The notes beneath the pieces were generated by a model, which saw only the letters and a list, made by a program, of their open reading frames with translations, had not been told where the DNA came from and ran no database searches. Shown one piece after another: positions 26,005 to 35,469 of a stretch of 64,000 bases of DNA. Each line of letters starts with the position of its first letter. Positions within the stretch are counted from its first letter, which is position 1. This stretch comes from CAMDKS01 sp964402975. GTDB taxonomy: Bacteria > Bdellovibrionota_B > Oligoflexia > Oligoflexales > RGVZ01. Where the stretch lies: the NCBI GenBank assembly GCA_964402975.1, contig CAYOEM010000003.1, positions 147,533-211,532 of the forward strand, in the 5' to 3' direction. A program made the position numbers and the translations under genes.

Positions 26005-27669
26005 ATGAGGGCGCGATTTAGTAAGTTCCCATTTTTAGGTATTGCGTTAATACTTGGCGCTTGCGGATCATCTGATTTGGACGCCCCCAAGAGGCTTGAT
26101 AAGCCTCGTAGTACCGGTAATTACAACACCTTTAGTGCTGAAGAGTTCAAGAATTTTACAGTTCCCCAAAAGTGGGGTTTTTCAGATACGAATGAAACGC
26201 TTGCCGTTTTGTCGATTTCCGGTTTTTCAAAAACGTACACCGCTAAGCTTCTGCTTGATGGCGCGACGCAGCCTGGCGTTATGCCGCAGATTCTGGCCCC
26301 ATCTGTCAGAGCTGAGGTTACCACTAACGGTGCGTTACGATTCTTGCGTGGAGCCCCTCTAGGTGACTCCCTTTTAAAAGAATTTGCTACCGATGAAAAT
26401 ATAGCGGCTGAAGTTCGAAAGTCGCTCACCAAGATGTTAAATAACGGATTGGCGAACTATGGCGGGTCAACCCTTTCGCAGAGATATAAGTTCAACTTCG
26501 ATCATTTTGTGCCCGGCTCCGCAGGTCAATATTCGTTTGACGTGCAAGATCAAGCCGCCAAATGGAATCTTGTCTGGGCTACGGATGGGCTTTTCTCCGG
26601 CAAAGCACCAATAGATGGCGTGGACCATGGTCTGCAGTTACTTCACGTTTTGAAGACGATGTCCGAGTGGGCGTATCTGCTGGGGCTTGATGGAGAGGGT
26701 GGATTATCCAAATACGGCGGTCTAACGAAGCGATGGGAAAATAATCAGGTTATTCTTGCAAAATCAGTCGCTACGAGCGATCCAGCCTTTTCTAAACAAC
26801 TTGTAACCGGGCGTTATACAGTCAGGGTACCCCGCAATATTTCCGCAGTGGATTTGGCCCTGCGAGGCGGGGAGCAGTGGATCTCCGTTGTCCAGCCTGT
26901 CATGTTGCTTGAACAATCAAATGTTTGGCTATCCGCAGCTAATGCTTTCGCGAGGCTGAGAGCTGATCAAAGGCGTTATACATATTCGCTTTATTCAGGT
27001 CAGAGCCCAGTTTTTGGAGGTGGAGTAGATTTGCTTCCACTCGCGTTTTTGGCAAGCATGGCGACTCTTTTGGATGGTCCATTTATCGATGCAGATTCAC
27101 AACGAATATTCGCATTTGCTTGTCCTGATAAAAATTGTCAAACGGCAGATGTTAGATCTGCTGCGCGTATGACTCTAGCGTTAGCTCGGTGGGTTGAGGC
27201 TACAAAAAATATCGCCACTGTGCCCATGGACCGGGATGCAAGAAGTAAAATTGTTGAATCCCAAGCATCTTTAAAGAAAGCTCTGCAATTCGCATCTCGG
27301 GCTTTGATGGGCGAACTAGCGGAGTCGAAAGTTATAGGTGGCAGAAAATGGGTGAGGGTGAACGTACCCCAAGGCTATGAGAACGATGCGGCGGCAATTT
27401 CTGCTGAAGTTATTGGTACGTTAGCTTATGTCGAACGACGGATTTTGAATAGCCCTCTAGCTTACGACCGGATTCGGATGCTGGCAAATGGTCATGCTGC
27501 CACATTTTTCCAGAGTGGTGATGCGGCTAGGTCGGGAGAAGCGATTTTGTGGAATGCGAGAATGATCAGAGAGCTCAACAGGTCCAATATGAACGCCCAG
27601 CTACCATGGTTAGACCGGGTGACGACGTCGTATAAGCAGGCAGTAGGACAGGAGTGGGACGAACAATGA
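26005..27669 (+). CDS. Large lipoprotein of unknown function
   Basis: 554 residues; not recognised. Signal peptide MRARFSKFPFLGIALILGAC with the lipobox Cys at residue 20. The mature protein is long, mostly alpha/beta with many aromatic residues, and has a Cys pair in FACPDKNCQTADV (about 372-379). GGAG precedes the ATG. The last four bases overlap the ATG of an outer-membrane-barrel-like gene (ATGA), so the two are translated as a pair and may act together in the outer membrane. A sigma-54-type promoter lies upstream. Confidence 0.8.
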   Translation: MRARFSKFPFLGIALILGACGSSDLDAPKRLDKPRSTGNYNTFSAEEFKNFTVPQKWGFSDTNETLAVLSISGFSKTYTAKLLLDGATQPGVMPQILAPSVRAEVTTNGALRFLRGAPLGDSLLKEFATDENIAAEVRKSLTKMLNNGLANYGGSTLSQRYKFNFDHFVPGSAGQYSFDVQDQAAKWNLVWATDGLFSGKAPIDGVDHGLQLLHVLKTMSEWAYLLGLDGEGGLSKYGGLTKRWENNQVILAKSVATSDPAFSKQLVTGRYTVRVPRNISAVDLALRGGEQWISVVQPVMLLEQSNVWLSAANAFARLRADQRRYTYSLYSGQSPVFGGGVDLLPLAFLASMATLLDGPFIDADSQRIFAFACPDKNCQTADVRSAARMTLALARWVEATKNIATVPMDRDARSKIVESQASLKKALQFASRALMGELAESKVIGGRKWVRVNVPQGYENDAAAISAEVIGTLAYVERRILNSPLAYDRIRMLANGHAATFFQSGDAARSGEAILWNARMIRELNRSNMNAQLPWLDRVTTSYKQAVGQEWDEQ

Positions 27670-29006
27670 GAATGCTGAAATACATCATCAGCTTGCTGAT
27701 TCTTGTTTTTATAGATGTGACGGCTGTTCACGCCCAAGTGTTACCTAAGGGTGTCGGAGCAGTCTACATGGGGAGTCGTCAGTACAGCAGCGGCACGCCA
27801 TACTTCGATGTGAATGGAAAACCGACGACGCTCTCAGAGCGGTTCGATATGAATTATAACGGTTCATTTCTAAGGTCTGGTAAGGCTGGAACCGATTTGA
27901 AAGCGCTTTACGACAACATCCGTGCGTTCGAATCCGTTAAGGGTGGGCAGGATCGTACGATGGCAGATGAGCTAGAGCTTGGAGTTCAGAAGGCGACTGT
28001 TGATCTGGAGTTCGATGCAAAAGTTCTCGGCTTTGGGTACGGATTAACGGATAAATGGACCCTATTGTTGGGCATTCCTATTATGCGGGCATCGATAGCT
28101 GCCGATATTAACGTTTCTGGAAATAACAATGCTTTGGCGATCAAAAATCGCCTCGGCGATGCAGCATTTGATGAGTTGAAAGACGGTCTGGACCAAGCAT
28201 CTCGAATAAATCGAAACACGATACTTTCGAAAATTAACGATGAATATAAATATAAAGATATCAGCTACTGGGAGTACGCCGGTCTTGGTGATTTATTAAT
28301 CGGTGGCAGAACATCCTGGGATTTTCCTAAAGCCAAGGGACCTCGATATTCACTGATGTTGACGACGTATATCAGTCTACCAACTGGCCCACAGTACGAC
28401 CCTGATGCTTTAGCGCAGGTTCCTATTTCGCGTGGCTTTACCGCCCTTGATATAACGTCTGATCACAAGTTTAAGTGGGAGTTTCTAACATTAGGATCTG
28501 AGCTTGGCGGTGCCTTTGGTTTGCCTCAGAAAACCAAGCGTCGTGTTCCCGTTGGCAGTGAGGTTTTAATTACTCCTGATAGAAAAGTTGACGTGAATTG
28601 GTCACCCGGCCCTGAAACTTGGGTTTCCGCCTATGCAGGCGTTGGTACGTCCACGTACCAGGCCACCTATAAGCTTGGAATCAACGAAGACCTTCCGGAT
28701 ACGTTTAGCGGTCCAATCGAGGGAGACTATGAACTGATGGGCGAGGAAGCCTCATCGCAGGAGATTTATCATCAACTAATTTTTACGCTATCGACGGTTG
28801 ATTCTTACAACAATAACAAATTTTTTATGCCATTCATTGTGACTTTAACAGGCCATCAGTCTATTGGTGGCCGTACGACGCTCGGCAAGAGGTATGTTGA
28901 ATTGACCTTCATGACATTCTTTAAGACGCCAGCTGCTGCTGCCGAGTCCTCAAAAACTGGAGAGGGTTTAGCTATGAATACTCGCTCCAGGAAGACCGGC
29001 CGATAA
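27666..29006 (+). CDS. Probable outer-membrane beta-barrel protein
   Basis: 446 residues from ATG 27666, which overlaps the preceding stop in ATGA. Signal peptide RMLKYIISLLILVFIDVTAVHA, cleaved probably after AHA-like VHA. The mature part alternates polar and hydrophobic/aromatic residues, has paired Gly/aromatic turns (VLGFGYGLTDKWTLLLGIPI, then SLMLTTYISLPTGP) and ends in a strand-like segment before a basic tail. This resembles channel or transporter-like outer-membrane proteins, but the C-terminus lacks a classical final Phe. Coupled to the lipoprotein upstream. Confidence 0.77.
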   Translation: MRMLKYIISLLILVFIDVTAVHAQVLPKGVGAVYMGSRQYSSGTPYFDVNGKPTTLSERFDMNYNGSFLRSGKAGTDLKALYDNIRAFESVKGGQDRTMADELELGVQKATVDLEFDAKVLGFGYGLTDKWTLLLGIPIMRASIAADINVSGNNNALAIKNRLGDAAFDELKDGLDQASRINRNTILSKINDEYKYKDISYWEYAGLGDLLIGGRTSWDFPKAKGPRYSLMLTTYISLPTGPQYDPDALAQVPISRGFTALDITSDHKFKWEFLTLGSELGGAFGLPQKTKRRVPVGSEVLITPDRKVDVNWSPGPETWVSAYAGVGTSTYQATYKLGINEDLPDTFSGPIEGDYELMGEEASSQEIYHQLIFTLSTVDSYNNNKFFMPFIVTLTGHQSIGGRTTLGKRYVELTFMTFFKTPAAAAESSKTGEGLAMNTRSRKTGR

Positions 29007-29008
29007 AG

Positions 29009-29932
29009 TTACTTGTTTGTGTTCTTTGTGCGCGCCTGAAGTGCATCAGCCAGCGTCTCAATGGCTCCGGCAATGTAATGGGATGTGCTGAACGCATCCT
29101 TGGATTTGATGAAAATAAAACGGTCATTTTGGACCGCCTTGAGTCGCTTCCAAATATGATGAGATTTTATTATTCTTTTTAGCGATGGACTTTCATCCTC
29201 TAGGATAACGATAAAATCAGGATTCATTTTCAGCAACGTCTCGGCGTCGATTTTAGGCCAAGCATCAAGACCTTGCAAGGCTGCGACGTTCAGGCCGCCC
29301 GCCTTAATAATAATATCGTTAAAGAGCGTATTTTTGCCCATAATGGTGAGGTCTGTACTGTAGTTTAAAAGTGTGGGTTTGCTTGATTCTGTTTTTGTGT
29401 ATCGGCTTATGGTGCTGACCCGATTCAGTAGCGCTTCGCGAAATTTTTCCGACGGACCTTCACAACCTGTGAATTTTCCAATTTTTAGAATGTTCTCTGC
29501 GATATCATCGACTGTCGAAAATTGAGTAAGAGTCAGCGTTTTTATAGACCGATCTTTAAGTTTCTGAATGACTTCCTGTCGATTGAACGAGGCTGCTATC
29601 ACGAGATCTGGCTTATATTTAATGATATTTTCAATGTCGCTATGGACCCGGCCATGAATTAAGGGGGCACGATCAGTAATATTGCTCGACTTAGGATCGT
29701 CGGCTAGTTTCGACAGTGCGATGACGCGGCTTATGCCGCCACACGTGGGCATCAAGTCCATAAGAATTTCATCACTGGCGAGCGACATGGACACGATGCG
29801 ACGAGGCGCGTCAGTCGTTTTCATTCCCGCAGTGACGCGTGGTGACTCAAAAATTAGGGCTGTGATTACTATGTTTCGAAGACACGCCGACCATCTTTGG
29901 ATCCGGGGGCCTGACCTTCGTTCTAATGCCAA
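29009..29932 (-). CDS. Periplasmic binding protein, BtuF/FecB/TroA-like
   Basis: 307 residues with the cluster A-2/TroA-like periplasmic binding fold: a first lobe with RRIVSMSLASDEILMDLM and KYKPDLVIAASFN, a rigid helix, then a second lobe with LDAWPKIDAETLLKMNPDFIVIL, the typical pattern of vitamin B12, haem or siderophore binding proteins. The N-terminal hydrophobic stretch is weak as a signal peptide; secretion is likely but uncertain. It overlaps the SH3-like lipoprotein gene by ten bases. No permease or ATPase gene is adjacent, so the ligand cannot be inferred. Confidence 0.82.
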   Translation of the reverse strand: MALERRSGPRIQRWSACLRNIVITALIFESPRVTAGMKTTDAPRRIVSMSLASDEILMDLMPTCGGISRVIALSKLADDPKSSNITDRAPLIHGRVHSDIENIIKYKPDLVIAASFNRQEVIQKLKDRSIKTLTLTQFSTVDDIAENILKIGKFTGCEGPSEKFREALLNRVSTISRYTKTESSKPTLLNYSTDLTIMGKNTLFNDIIIKAGGLNVAALQGLDAWPKIDAETLLKMNPDFIVILEDESPSLKRIIKSHHIWKRLKAVQNDRFIFIKSKDAFSTSHYIAGAIETLADALQARTKNTNK

Positions 29933-30765
29933 GGTTGTTTGCCTTTTTCATATCCTGTGGCTTGATCGCTAAGACCATTGCCTTTTACGAACGAGCCATC
30001 GTGAAGTTCGACCCAATTTCCATTTTGATAAATAAGTGGATGGTCGCCTTTTTCGAACTCACCAACCACGGGGCCGTTTGGTGCTGAATGTCTGGTCACC
30101 TGCCTGGTCACATATTTCACTTTACCTTTACCTGGCCAGTTCATTTGTGGATTTGAGAAGGGGCTGGCTGCAGCCTTGGCATTGCCGCTGGCAGGCATCG
30201 TACCAGCCTGTGATGGCACGGGCGCGCCTTCCGTTGGAGCGTCAGTCACGGCGGTATTTTGAGCTGCTGCCGGATTTCCCTCATTGAGAGCCTGAGTTGT
30301 ATTGTTGAGTGGGACGGACTGGGGATTGCCGCCATTTAGACTGGTATTTCCTCCATTCAATCCTGGGTTGGCTGTTTGAGTCATCGTCTCGTCAGGTAGA
30401 GAGTTATTTAGTGATGCCCCAATAGCAGCCGTATCGTCAGCGCCGCCGTTGGCTGGAGCGTTTCCAGTGTTGGCAATATTTCCCCCTCCGTTTCCGCCGT
30501 TAGCAAAATTTCCGCCCCCGGAGTTTTCCACTGCGTTATTCATCGAGGCACCTTGCGCGGCAGATTCGTCACCCGCCTCGGATGGCCCGCCGTTCAGCGA
30601 GGCGTTTTGGCTCCCTTGCTGACTGCTGCCTTGCGTAACAGGATCCTCGCCCTGAGCCTGTTTATCGCTGGAGCATTTTGATAGTAAAAGAAGGGCTATC
30701 AATGGCAATAAACGCTGCCATTTGGTCCACGGCCAGCTGAACGTCGATTGATTTGCAAAAAGCAT
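29923..30765 (-). CDS. Asn/Gly-rich lipoprotein with C-terminal SH3-like domain
   Basis: 280 residues from ATG 30765 (MLFANQST), which has GGAGG at a good distance. The signal peptide ends in lipobox LLLSKC (about residue 31). Residues 32-190 are low complexity, with repeats of NGG, ASLNN and SLNGG units. The last 65 residues resemble a bacterial SH3 domain (VTRQVTRHSAPNGPVVGEF, then GNWVELHDG), a module that often binds peptidoglycan. Translation of the downstream binding-protein gene overlaps it. Peptidoglycan anchoring is inferred. Confidence 0.78.
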   Translation of the reverse strand: MLFANQSTFSWPWTKWQRLLPLIALLLLSKCSSDKQAQGEDPVTQGSSQQGSQNASLNGGPSEAGDESAAQGASMNNAVENSGGGNFANGGNGGGNIANTGNAPANGGADDTAAIGASLNNSLPDETMTQTANPGLNGGNTSLNGGNPQSVPLNNTTQALNEGNPAAAQNTAVTDAPTEGAPVPSQAGTMPASGNAKAAASPFSNPQMNWPGKGKVKYVTRQVTRHSAPNGPVVGEFEKGDHPLIYQNGNWVELHDGSFVKGNGLSDQATGYEKGKQPWH

Positions 30766-30919
30766 ATTGCCTCCGTTGGCTCGCATTCCATTCAATCTCG
30801 CGCGCCATGGACGGTATCGGAACTCGGGTAGTTCACATGAGGCAAATAATGATCACTACCACTGACGTCGAGTTGGTGTGTTTCCAAAATCAGCAATCAA
30901 GCGATCAAAAATTAGCAGC

Positions 30920-33241
30920 TTACCCTGCGGTGATCTCGAACGTTGGCTGGCCTTTTTCATCCAAATCGACCAGTATTTTTCCCGAAGACTTTGCAAGTTT
31001 TCCAAACAGAAGCTCGTCGGAAAGCGGCTTTTTAATTTTATCCTGGATTACACGGCCTAACGGCCGAGCCCCATAAGATACATCATATCCCTTCTCGGCA
31101 AGCCAGCTACGAAGTCGCTCGGTAGTTTTAAAGGCGATGTTTTTCGCAGATAGCTTTTTGGAGATCTCATCAAGAAATTTATCTACGATCATTAGAACGA
31201 CGTCTTTTGGAAGCGGTCTGAATGTGATGATTCCGTCTAGTCTGTTTCTAAATTCTGGAGAGAACAAATCTTTAATAGCTTTTAGCTCGCCTTCTTCGAA
31301 CGCAAGTGCAGGGCGACCAAATCCGATACTTCCCTGAAGAAGATCTCTCGCTCCTGCGTTCGTGGTCATAATAATAATCGTATTACGGAAGTCTGTTTTT
31401 CGCCCGTTGTTGTCGGTAAGGGTTCCGTGATCAAACACCTGGAGCAGAATGTTCTGCATGTCGGGGTGTGCCTTCTCGATTTCATCAAGTAGTAGAACCG
31501 CGTGCGGCGACTTATTAATGGCCTCTGTAAGAAGCCCTCCTTGTTCAAATCCTACATATCCCGGGGGGGCGCCGATCAGTCGGCTAACTGCATGGCGCTC
31601 CATGTACTCGGACATATCAAATCGAATGAATTCGATGCCGAGCACTTGCGATAGCTGTTTTGCAACCTCGGTTTTTCCGACGCCCGTTGGACCACAAAAC
31701 AGAAAGCTACCAATCGGCTTATCGCTGTTTCCAAGTCCCGAACGCGACATTTTGATCATTTCCGTTACGGAATCAACCGCCGCGTCCTGACCAAAAACGA
31801 CGGATTTTAGTCTTGAAGCAAGATCCTTCAATTCTTGTCGGGCTGCTGACGTGATTTTTTCTGCTGGAACCCGTGCCATGCGTGCGACGACTTTCTGAAC
31901 ATCTTCAATCGTGGCTCGCTTCACTTTTGCAGACTGTTTTCCGTGACCTTTCAGTGCGAAACTCGCGCCGACCTCGTCAACGACGTCGATGGCTTTATCT
32001 GGAAGCTTTTTATCGCGAAGGTATTTGACGGATAGATCGACCGCAGCTTTTAAAACTTCATCCGGGAACTTGGCGTGATGATGCTCCTCGTAGCGACTGC
32101 GTAGTCCCTTTAGGATTTTTACAGTATTTTCGGGGGAGGGCTCTTCCACATCGATTTTTTGAAATCTACGGCTCAATGCAGCGTCAGCTTCAAAGTGCTG
32201 GCGGAATTCCTTAAATGTTGTACTGCCTATGCATCGTACTTCGCCGCTGCTAAGTGCTGGCTTCAGTAGATTGCTGGCATCCATGGTGCCGCCGCTAACC
32301 TGTCCGGCGCCAATGACCGTGTGAATTTCGTCAATAAACAGGATGGCATTTGGTTTCTTGCGGATGGCTTTGATGACGCCTTTCAAACGCTGCTCGAAAT
32401 CACCCCGAAATTTTGTACCTGCAAGCAAAGATCCCATATCGAGTGAATAGATTACGGCATTCTTCATGGGGGCTGGGATGTCGCCTTGTTCGATTTTCCA
32501 GGCTATACCTTCCGCGATAGCTGTTTTTCCGACTCCAGGATCCCCGACAAGTAGCGGGTTGTTTTTTCGTCGCCGACATAACACCTGAACGCAGCGCTCA
32601 ATTTCATCCTCGCGGCCCACTAGAGGATCAATTTTCCCCTCTTTTGCGCGTTCATTGAGATTCACCGCCCATTGCGCAAGAGGGTCTTTATTTGTTCCCA
32701 CTTGAGTTTCATCTTCAACGGGACCGGGTCTTGTGCTCCGATTTTCGTTATCGTCAGTTTCGTCAGAGCTGGCAATTAATTTGTCATCTTCCCCACCAAC
32801 GTCTTCTGGTAGTTTTGACAGGCCATGTGACACGTAGTTGATGATGTCGAACCTGGTTATGCTTTGCTGCTGTAAAATATAGACGGCAAAAGAGTCGCGT
32901 TCGCTGAACATGCTGATAAGAATATTCTCGCCGCGAATACGGTCCTTTCCTGCTGATCTAACGTGCTGTGCCGCTCGTTGAATGACGCGCTGGAATCCGA
33001 CAGTGGGCTGAGGCATCTGTCCTGGCCTCAGAATGCCGCTTGGGATGTGTTCGGAGAAGAAATCTTCTAACTTGCCGCGAGTGACTTCAACTGAACCCCC
33101 ACACGCGCGAATGGCCTTAATGGCAGAATCATTTTGAAGTAAAGCAAAAAGAATGTGCTCAATCGTGACGTACTCGTGACCTCTGCGGGCGGCTTCGCTG
33201 ACAGCTAGGTTCAGACTGATTTCAAGATCATGGCTAATCAT
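30920..33241 (-). CDS. clpA: ClpA unfoldase subunit of ClpAP
   Basis: AAA+ unfoldase that feeds ClpP. 773 residues, close to the usual 758. It has an N-domain of two helical repeats (1-145), an acidic linker (about 150-190), first AAA+ with GDPGVGKTA and FIDEIHT, and second AAA+ with GPTGVGKTE and LLDEIEKAHPD. The long middle domain of ClpB is absent. The ClpP-contacting IGF/IGL-type loop is visible as QGSIGFGRP. A ribosome-binding site AGGGAG lies before the ATG. clpS is 60 bases upstream on the same strand, the normal arrangement; clpP is not in the window. Confidence 0.96.
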   Translation of the reverse strand: MISHDLEISLNLAVSEAARRGHEYVTIEHILFALLQNDSAIKAIRACGGSVEVTRGKLEDFFSEHIPSGILRPGQMPQPTVGFQRVIQRAAQHVRSAGKDRIRGENILISMFSERDSFAVYILQQQSITRFDIINYVSHGLSKLPEDVGGEDDKLIASSDETDDNENRSTRPGPVEDETQVGTNKDPLAQWAVNLNERAKEGKIDPLVGREDEIERCVQVLCRRRKNNPLLVGDPGVGKTAIAEGIAWKIEQGDIPAPMKNAVIYSLDMGSLLAGTKFRGDFEQRLKGVIKAIRKKPNAILFIDEIHTVIGAGQVSGGTMDASNLLKPALSSGEVRCIGSTTFKEFRQHFEADAALSRRFQKIDVEEPSPENTVKILKGLRSRYEEHHHAKFPDEVLKAAVDLSVKYLRDKKLPDKAIDVVDEVGASFALKGHGKQSAKVKRATIEDVQKVVARMARVPAEKITSAARQELKDLASRLKSVVFGQDAAVDSVTEMIKMSRSGLGNSDKPIGSFLFCGPTGVGKTEVAKQLSQVLGIEFIRFDMSEYMERHAVSRLIGAPPGYVGFEQGGLLTEAINKSPHAVLLLDEIEKAHPDMQNILLQVFDHGTLTDNNGRKTDFRNTIIIMTTNAGARDLLQGSIGFGRPALAFEEGELKAIKDLFSPEFRNRLDGIITFRPLPKDVVLMIVDKFLDEISKKLSAKNIAFKTTERLRSWLAEKGYDVSYGARPLGRVIQDKIKKPLSDELLFGKLAKSSGKILVDLDEKGQPTFEITAG

Positions 33242-33301
33242 TCTGTCTCCCTTCCGTTTGAGTGCTAAGACTCAACTCATACTCTGCACACGTGCAAGCG
33301 C

Positions 33302-33661
33302 CTATATCTTCTCCATAGTACACTGAAGAGGGTGCTCATTTTCTCTCGCACACTCCATAACAAGCGATACCTTGGTTTCAGCAATTTCAAATGGAAAAAC
33401 GCCGCATACGCCCACCCCTTTGTGGTGTACGGCAAGCATCACTTCTGTAGCGGCATTGCGATCTTTCCCAAAATAAGTTTCCAAAATCATGACGACAAAA
33501 TCCATTGGAGTGAAATCGTCATTGTGTAGAAGTACCTTGTAAAGTGACGGAGGCCGAGCCTCTACTTTTCGTTCCGTGACAACAGCACCACCGGTACCAC
33601 GCTGGCTGTCGTCGTGATTTCCTGCTGACATGAGGTTGATCAATTTACCGGGCATAAGCAT
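33302..33661 (-). CDS. clpS: ClpS adaptor
   Basis: ClpS binds N-degron substrates and docks on the ClpA N-domain. 119 residues from ATG 33661, with GGGAG ten bases upstream; a TTG one codon earlier and an internal ATG at 33631 are alternatives. Core features are intact: YKVLLHNDDFTPMDFVV (the NDD-TPM substrate-pocket signature), the hydrophobic helix VVMILETYF, the HHKG loop and the KVSLVMECARENEHPL end. The 40-residue N-terminal extension is longer than usual and of unknown use. It is likely cotranscribed with clpA. Confidence 0.95.
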   Translation of the reverse strand: MLMPGKLINLMSAGNHDDSQRGTGGAVVTERKVEARPPSLYKVLLHNDDFTPMDFVVMILETYFGKDRNAATEVMLAVHHKGVGVCGVFPFEIAETKVSLVMECARENEHPLQCTMEKI

Positions 33662-33869
33662 CAACCATATTCTCCCTGAAAGGGACCGTTAGTCTTCACA
33701 CCTCTCCTTATTAGATTCTATCGGAAAAGTCGTATAATTCCTTCCCACTAGCCAAAAAGATGTGTCGTCTCGCGGGGTTATCAAGGTCGGTTTGTCTCAT
33801 GTACCCGATTTATTTGGAATAATAGGGTGCCCGAGGGGGTCGGAACGGTCGGTTTGAGGCGCTACAGAC

Positions 33870-34595
33870 TCAACCAGGATCGTTCTCGGGTTCGATACGG
33901 ATAACAACCCGGCGGTTGGCGGCTCTAGCGAGTTCCAGTTCAGTGCCCTGTAGTCCAATCGTAGGGCGCTTGGGTTGTGTGTGAGCAAAAGCCTGTACAC
34001 TCATTCTTCGTTCATCCACTCCTCGTTCAAGGAACATACGCATGAGAGATATCCCTCGTGAGGAGCTGAGCTCCCAGTTGGATGCAAATTTTCCACTTTT
34101 TATTGGCACATCGTCGGTGTGACCTTCTATTTTTAGTTTATAAAGCTTTGGAGCGCTCGCGATAACTTTCATAACTTGGCCGACGACTGCTGAAAATTGG
34201 GGATTGCCGTCTGCTGAACCAGTGGCAAACAAGAGTCCGTCCTTAAATTCCACGGTCACTCCTGTTTGGTCTAATTTTACCTGCGCGTTTTTGTCCAGTT
34301 CAAGACGTTTAATTTCGTTTTCAATGCGCTGACTAACGGCGGTCAAGGAGTCTTTTTTTGCCAGGAACTTGGTGTTTTGAATAGCCTCTCGCAGTACGTC
34401 GGCTTTTTGCTGATTAACGGTTGAAAATGAAAGTTGTAGAATGAAAAAGCTAATCAAGATCATGCTCATATCAGAAAAAGACATCAACCATAGGCCGTCG
34501 TGCTTTTTTCTCTGGAACTTTTTTTGAGGCTTCGTTGGTAACGAAAAGTCCCCGGCGTGGTCAACTTCTGCGGCGATTGAGACGTCTTGATTCAT
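33870..34595 (-). CDS. motB: MotB-type flagellar stator protein
   Basis: MotB anchors the flagellar stator to peptidoglycan. 241 residues. After a basic cytoplasmic N-terminus (KKFQRKKHDG) there is one membrane helix with the proton-path Asp in WLMSFSDMSMILISFF, a plug/linker helix, then an OmpA-like domain with LKIEGHTDDVPI and NWELSSSRG for peptidoglycan contact. It starts three bases after motA ends. The same fold serves other OmpA-MotB proteins, but pairing with MotA makes the stator role likely. Confidence 0.92.
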   Translation of the reverse strand: MNQDVSIAAEVDHAGDFSLPTKPQKKFQRKKHDGLWLMSFSDMSMILISFFILQLSFSTVNQQKADVLREAIQNTKFLAKKDSLTAVSQRIENEIKRLELDKNAQVKLDQTGVTVEFKDGLLFATGSADGNPQFSAVVGQVMKVIASAPKLYKLKIEGHTDDVPIKSGKFASNWELSSSRGISLMRMFLERGVDERRMSVQAFAHTQPKRPTIGLQGTELELARAANRRVVIRIEPENDPG

Positions 34596-34598
34596 CGA

Positions 34599-35369
34599 CT
34601 ATGAAGCTCCGCGATTGGCCTGTGGCATGTGTTTCGCAGCATAAGTTTTCACAATATCTTTCATGTGGATACTGGATTTCTTACCGCGAATATTTAAAAC
34701 TCCTTCTAGTACCATCATGTCAATTTCATGGATTTTCTCAGCCTCAATCTGGATCTTTTCTCCCCATGGGCCATAGAGTATTGTACCTAGCATGAGACCG
34801 TAGAGTGTAGTGATCAGCGCCATGGCCATGCCGCTTCCTAATTTTGTAGGGTCACTCATATTTGAGAGCATAGCGATGAGACCCATCAGAGTTCCGATCA
34901 TTCCCATGCCGGGGCATAGTTTTGACATATTTTCGAACAAATTGGCTGCGAGAGACATGTGTGTTTGCTTTGCGTTAATGCGTGCGAGAAGGTTGTGTCT
35001 AATCTCTTCAGTTTTAAAGTCATTTATGATGAGTGAAAACCCATCGCGGAGGAGGTCATAGCGAGTTTGGTCGCGCAGTGGAACGAGAGAGCCTAGACCG
35101 TCAGTTCGCACAATCTGTGACGCCCGAGTTAAAGTTGCGATAATTTCTGCTTGATGCTGGGAGTGGCGGCTAAAAATTGACGATACTAGGAGCTTGACCC
35201 CCATAATTAGATCTTGCACGGTGTGCGACAACATCATCACTGATGGTGGAGCCACGCCTAAAAGAACCATGGCCGCTGGATCCCAGTAGCCGTGAAATTT
35301 AGCGGCAGGATGTGTCAGAGCGTACCAAATGGCAAAACTAATGCCAGAGAGGCCCAAGAGCTGCGACAT
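34599..35369 (-). CDS. motA: MotA-type flagellar stator protein
   Basis: 256-residue MotA homologue with four membrane helices. The third and fourth carry PGMGMIGTLMGLIAML and MALITTLYGLMLGTILYGP, the conserved Pro/Gly and TLYG pattern of ion-conducting stators. The long cytoplasmic loop (about 65-150) carries the charged residues that touch FliG. Good AAGG ribosome-binding site. Together with motB it forms a two-gene operon. Whether protons or sodium ions drive it cannot be judged. Confidence 0.93.
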   Translation of the reverse strand: MSQLLGLSGISFAIWYALTHPAAKFHGYWDPAAMVLLGVAPPSVMMLSHTVQDLIMGVKLLVSSIFSRHSQHQAEIIATLTRASQIVRTDGLGSLVPLRDQTRYDLLRDGFSLIINDFKTEEIRHNLLARINAKQTHMSLAANLFENMSKLCPGMGMIGTLMGLIAMLSNMSDPTKLGSGMAMALITTLYGLMLGTILYGPWGEKIQIEAEKIHEIDMMVLEGVLNIRGKKSSIHMKDIVKTYAAKHMPQANRGAS

Positions 35370-35395
35370 AGAGCACCTTCGCGCGGTGTGGGTAA

Positions 35396-35415
35396 AGACT
35401 CAATCTACTGAGTCT
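35396..35415. other. Perfect short inverted repeat upstream of motA
   Basis: AGACTCA and TGAGTCT around a six-base loop. On the minus strand it lies between the stop of the triple-repeat protein gene and motA; it is followed there by TTTACCC, so it may be a weak terminator or an operator. Confidence 0.4.
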
Positions 35416-35469
35416 ATATTACGACTCACCGTAGGTACTAGTCATTGGGCAGAATTTGCAGGGTGCGTC

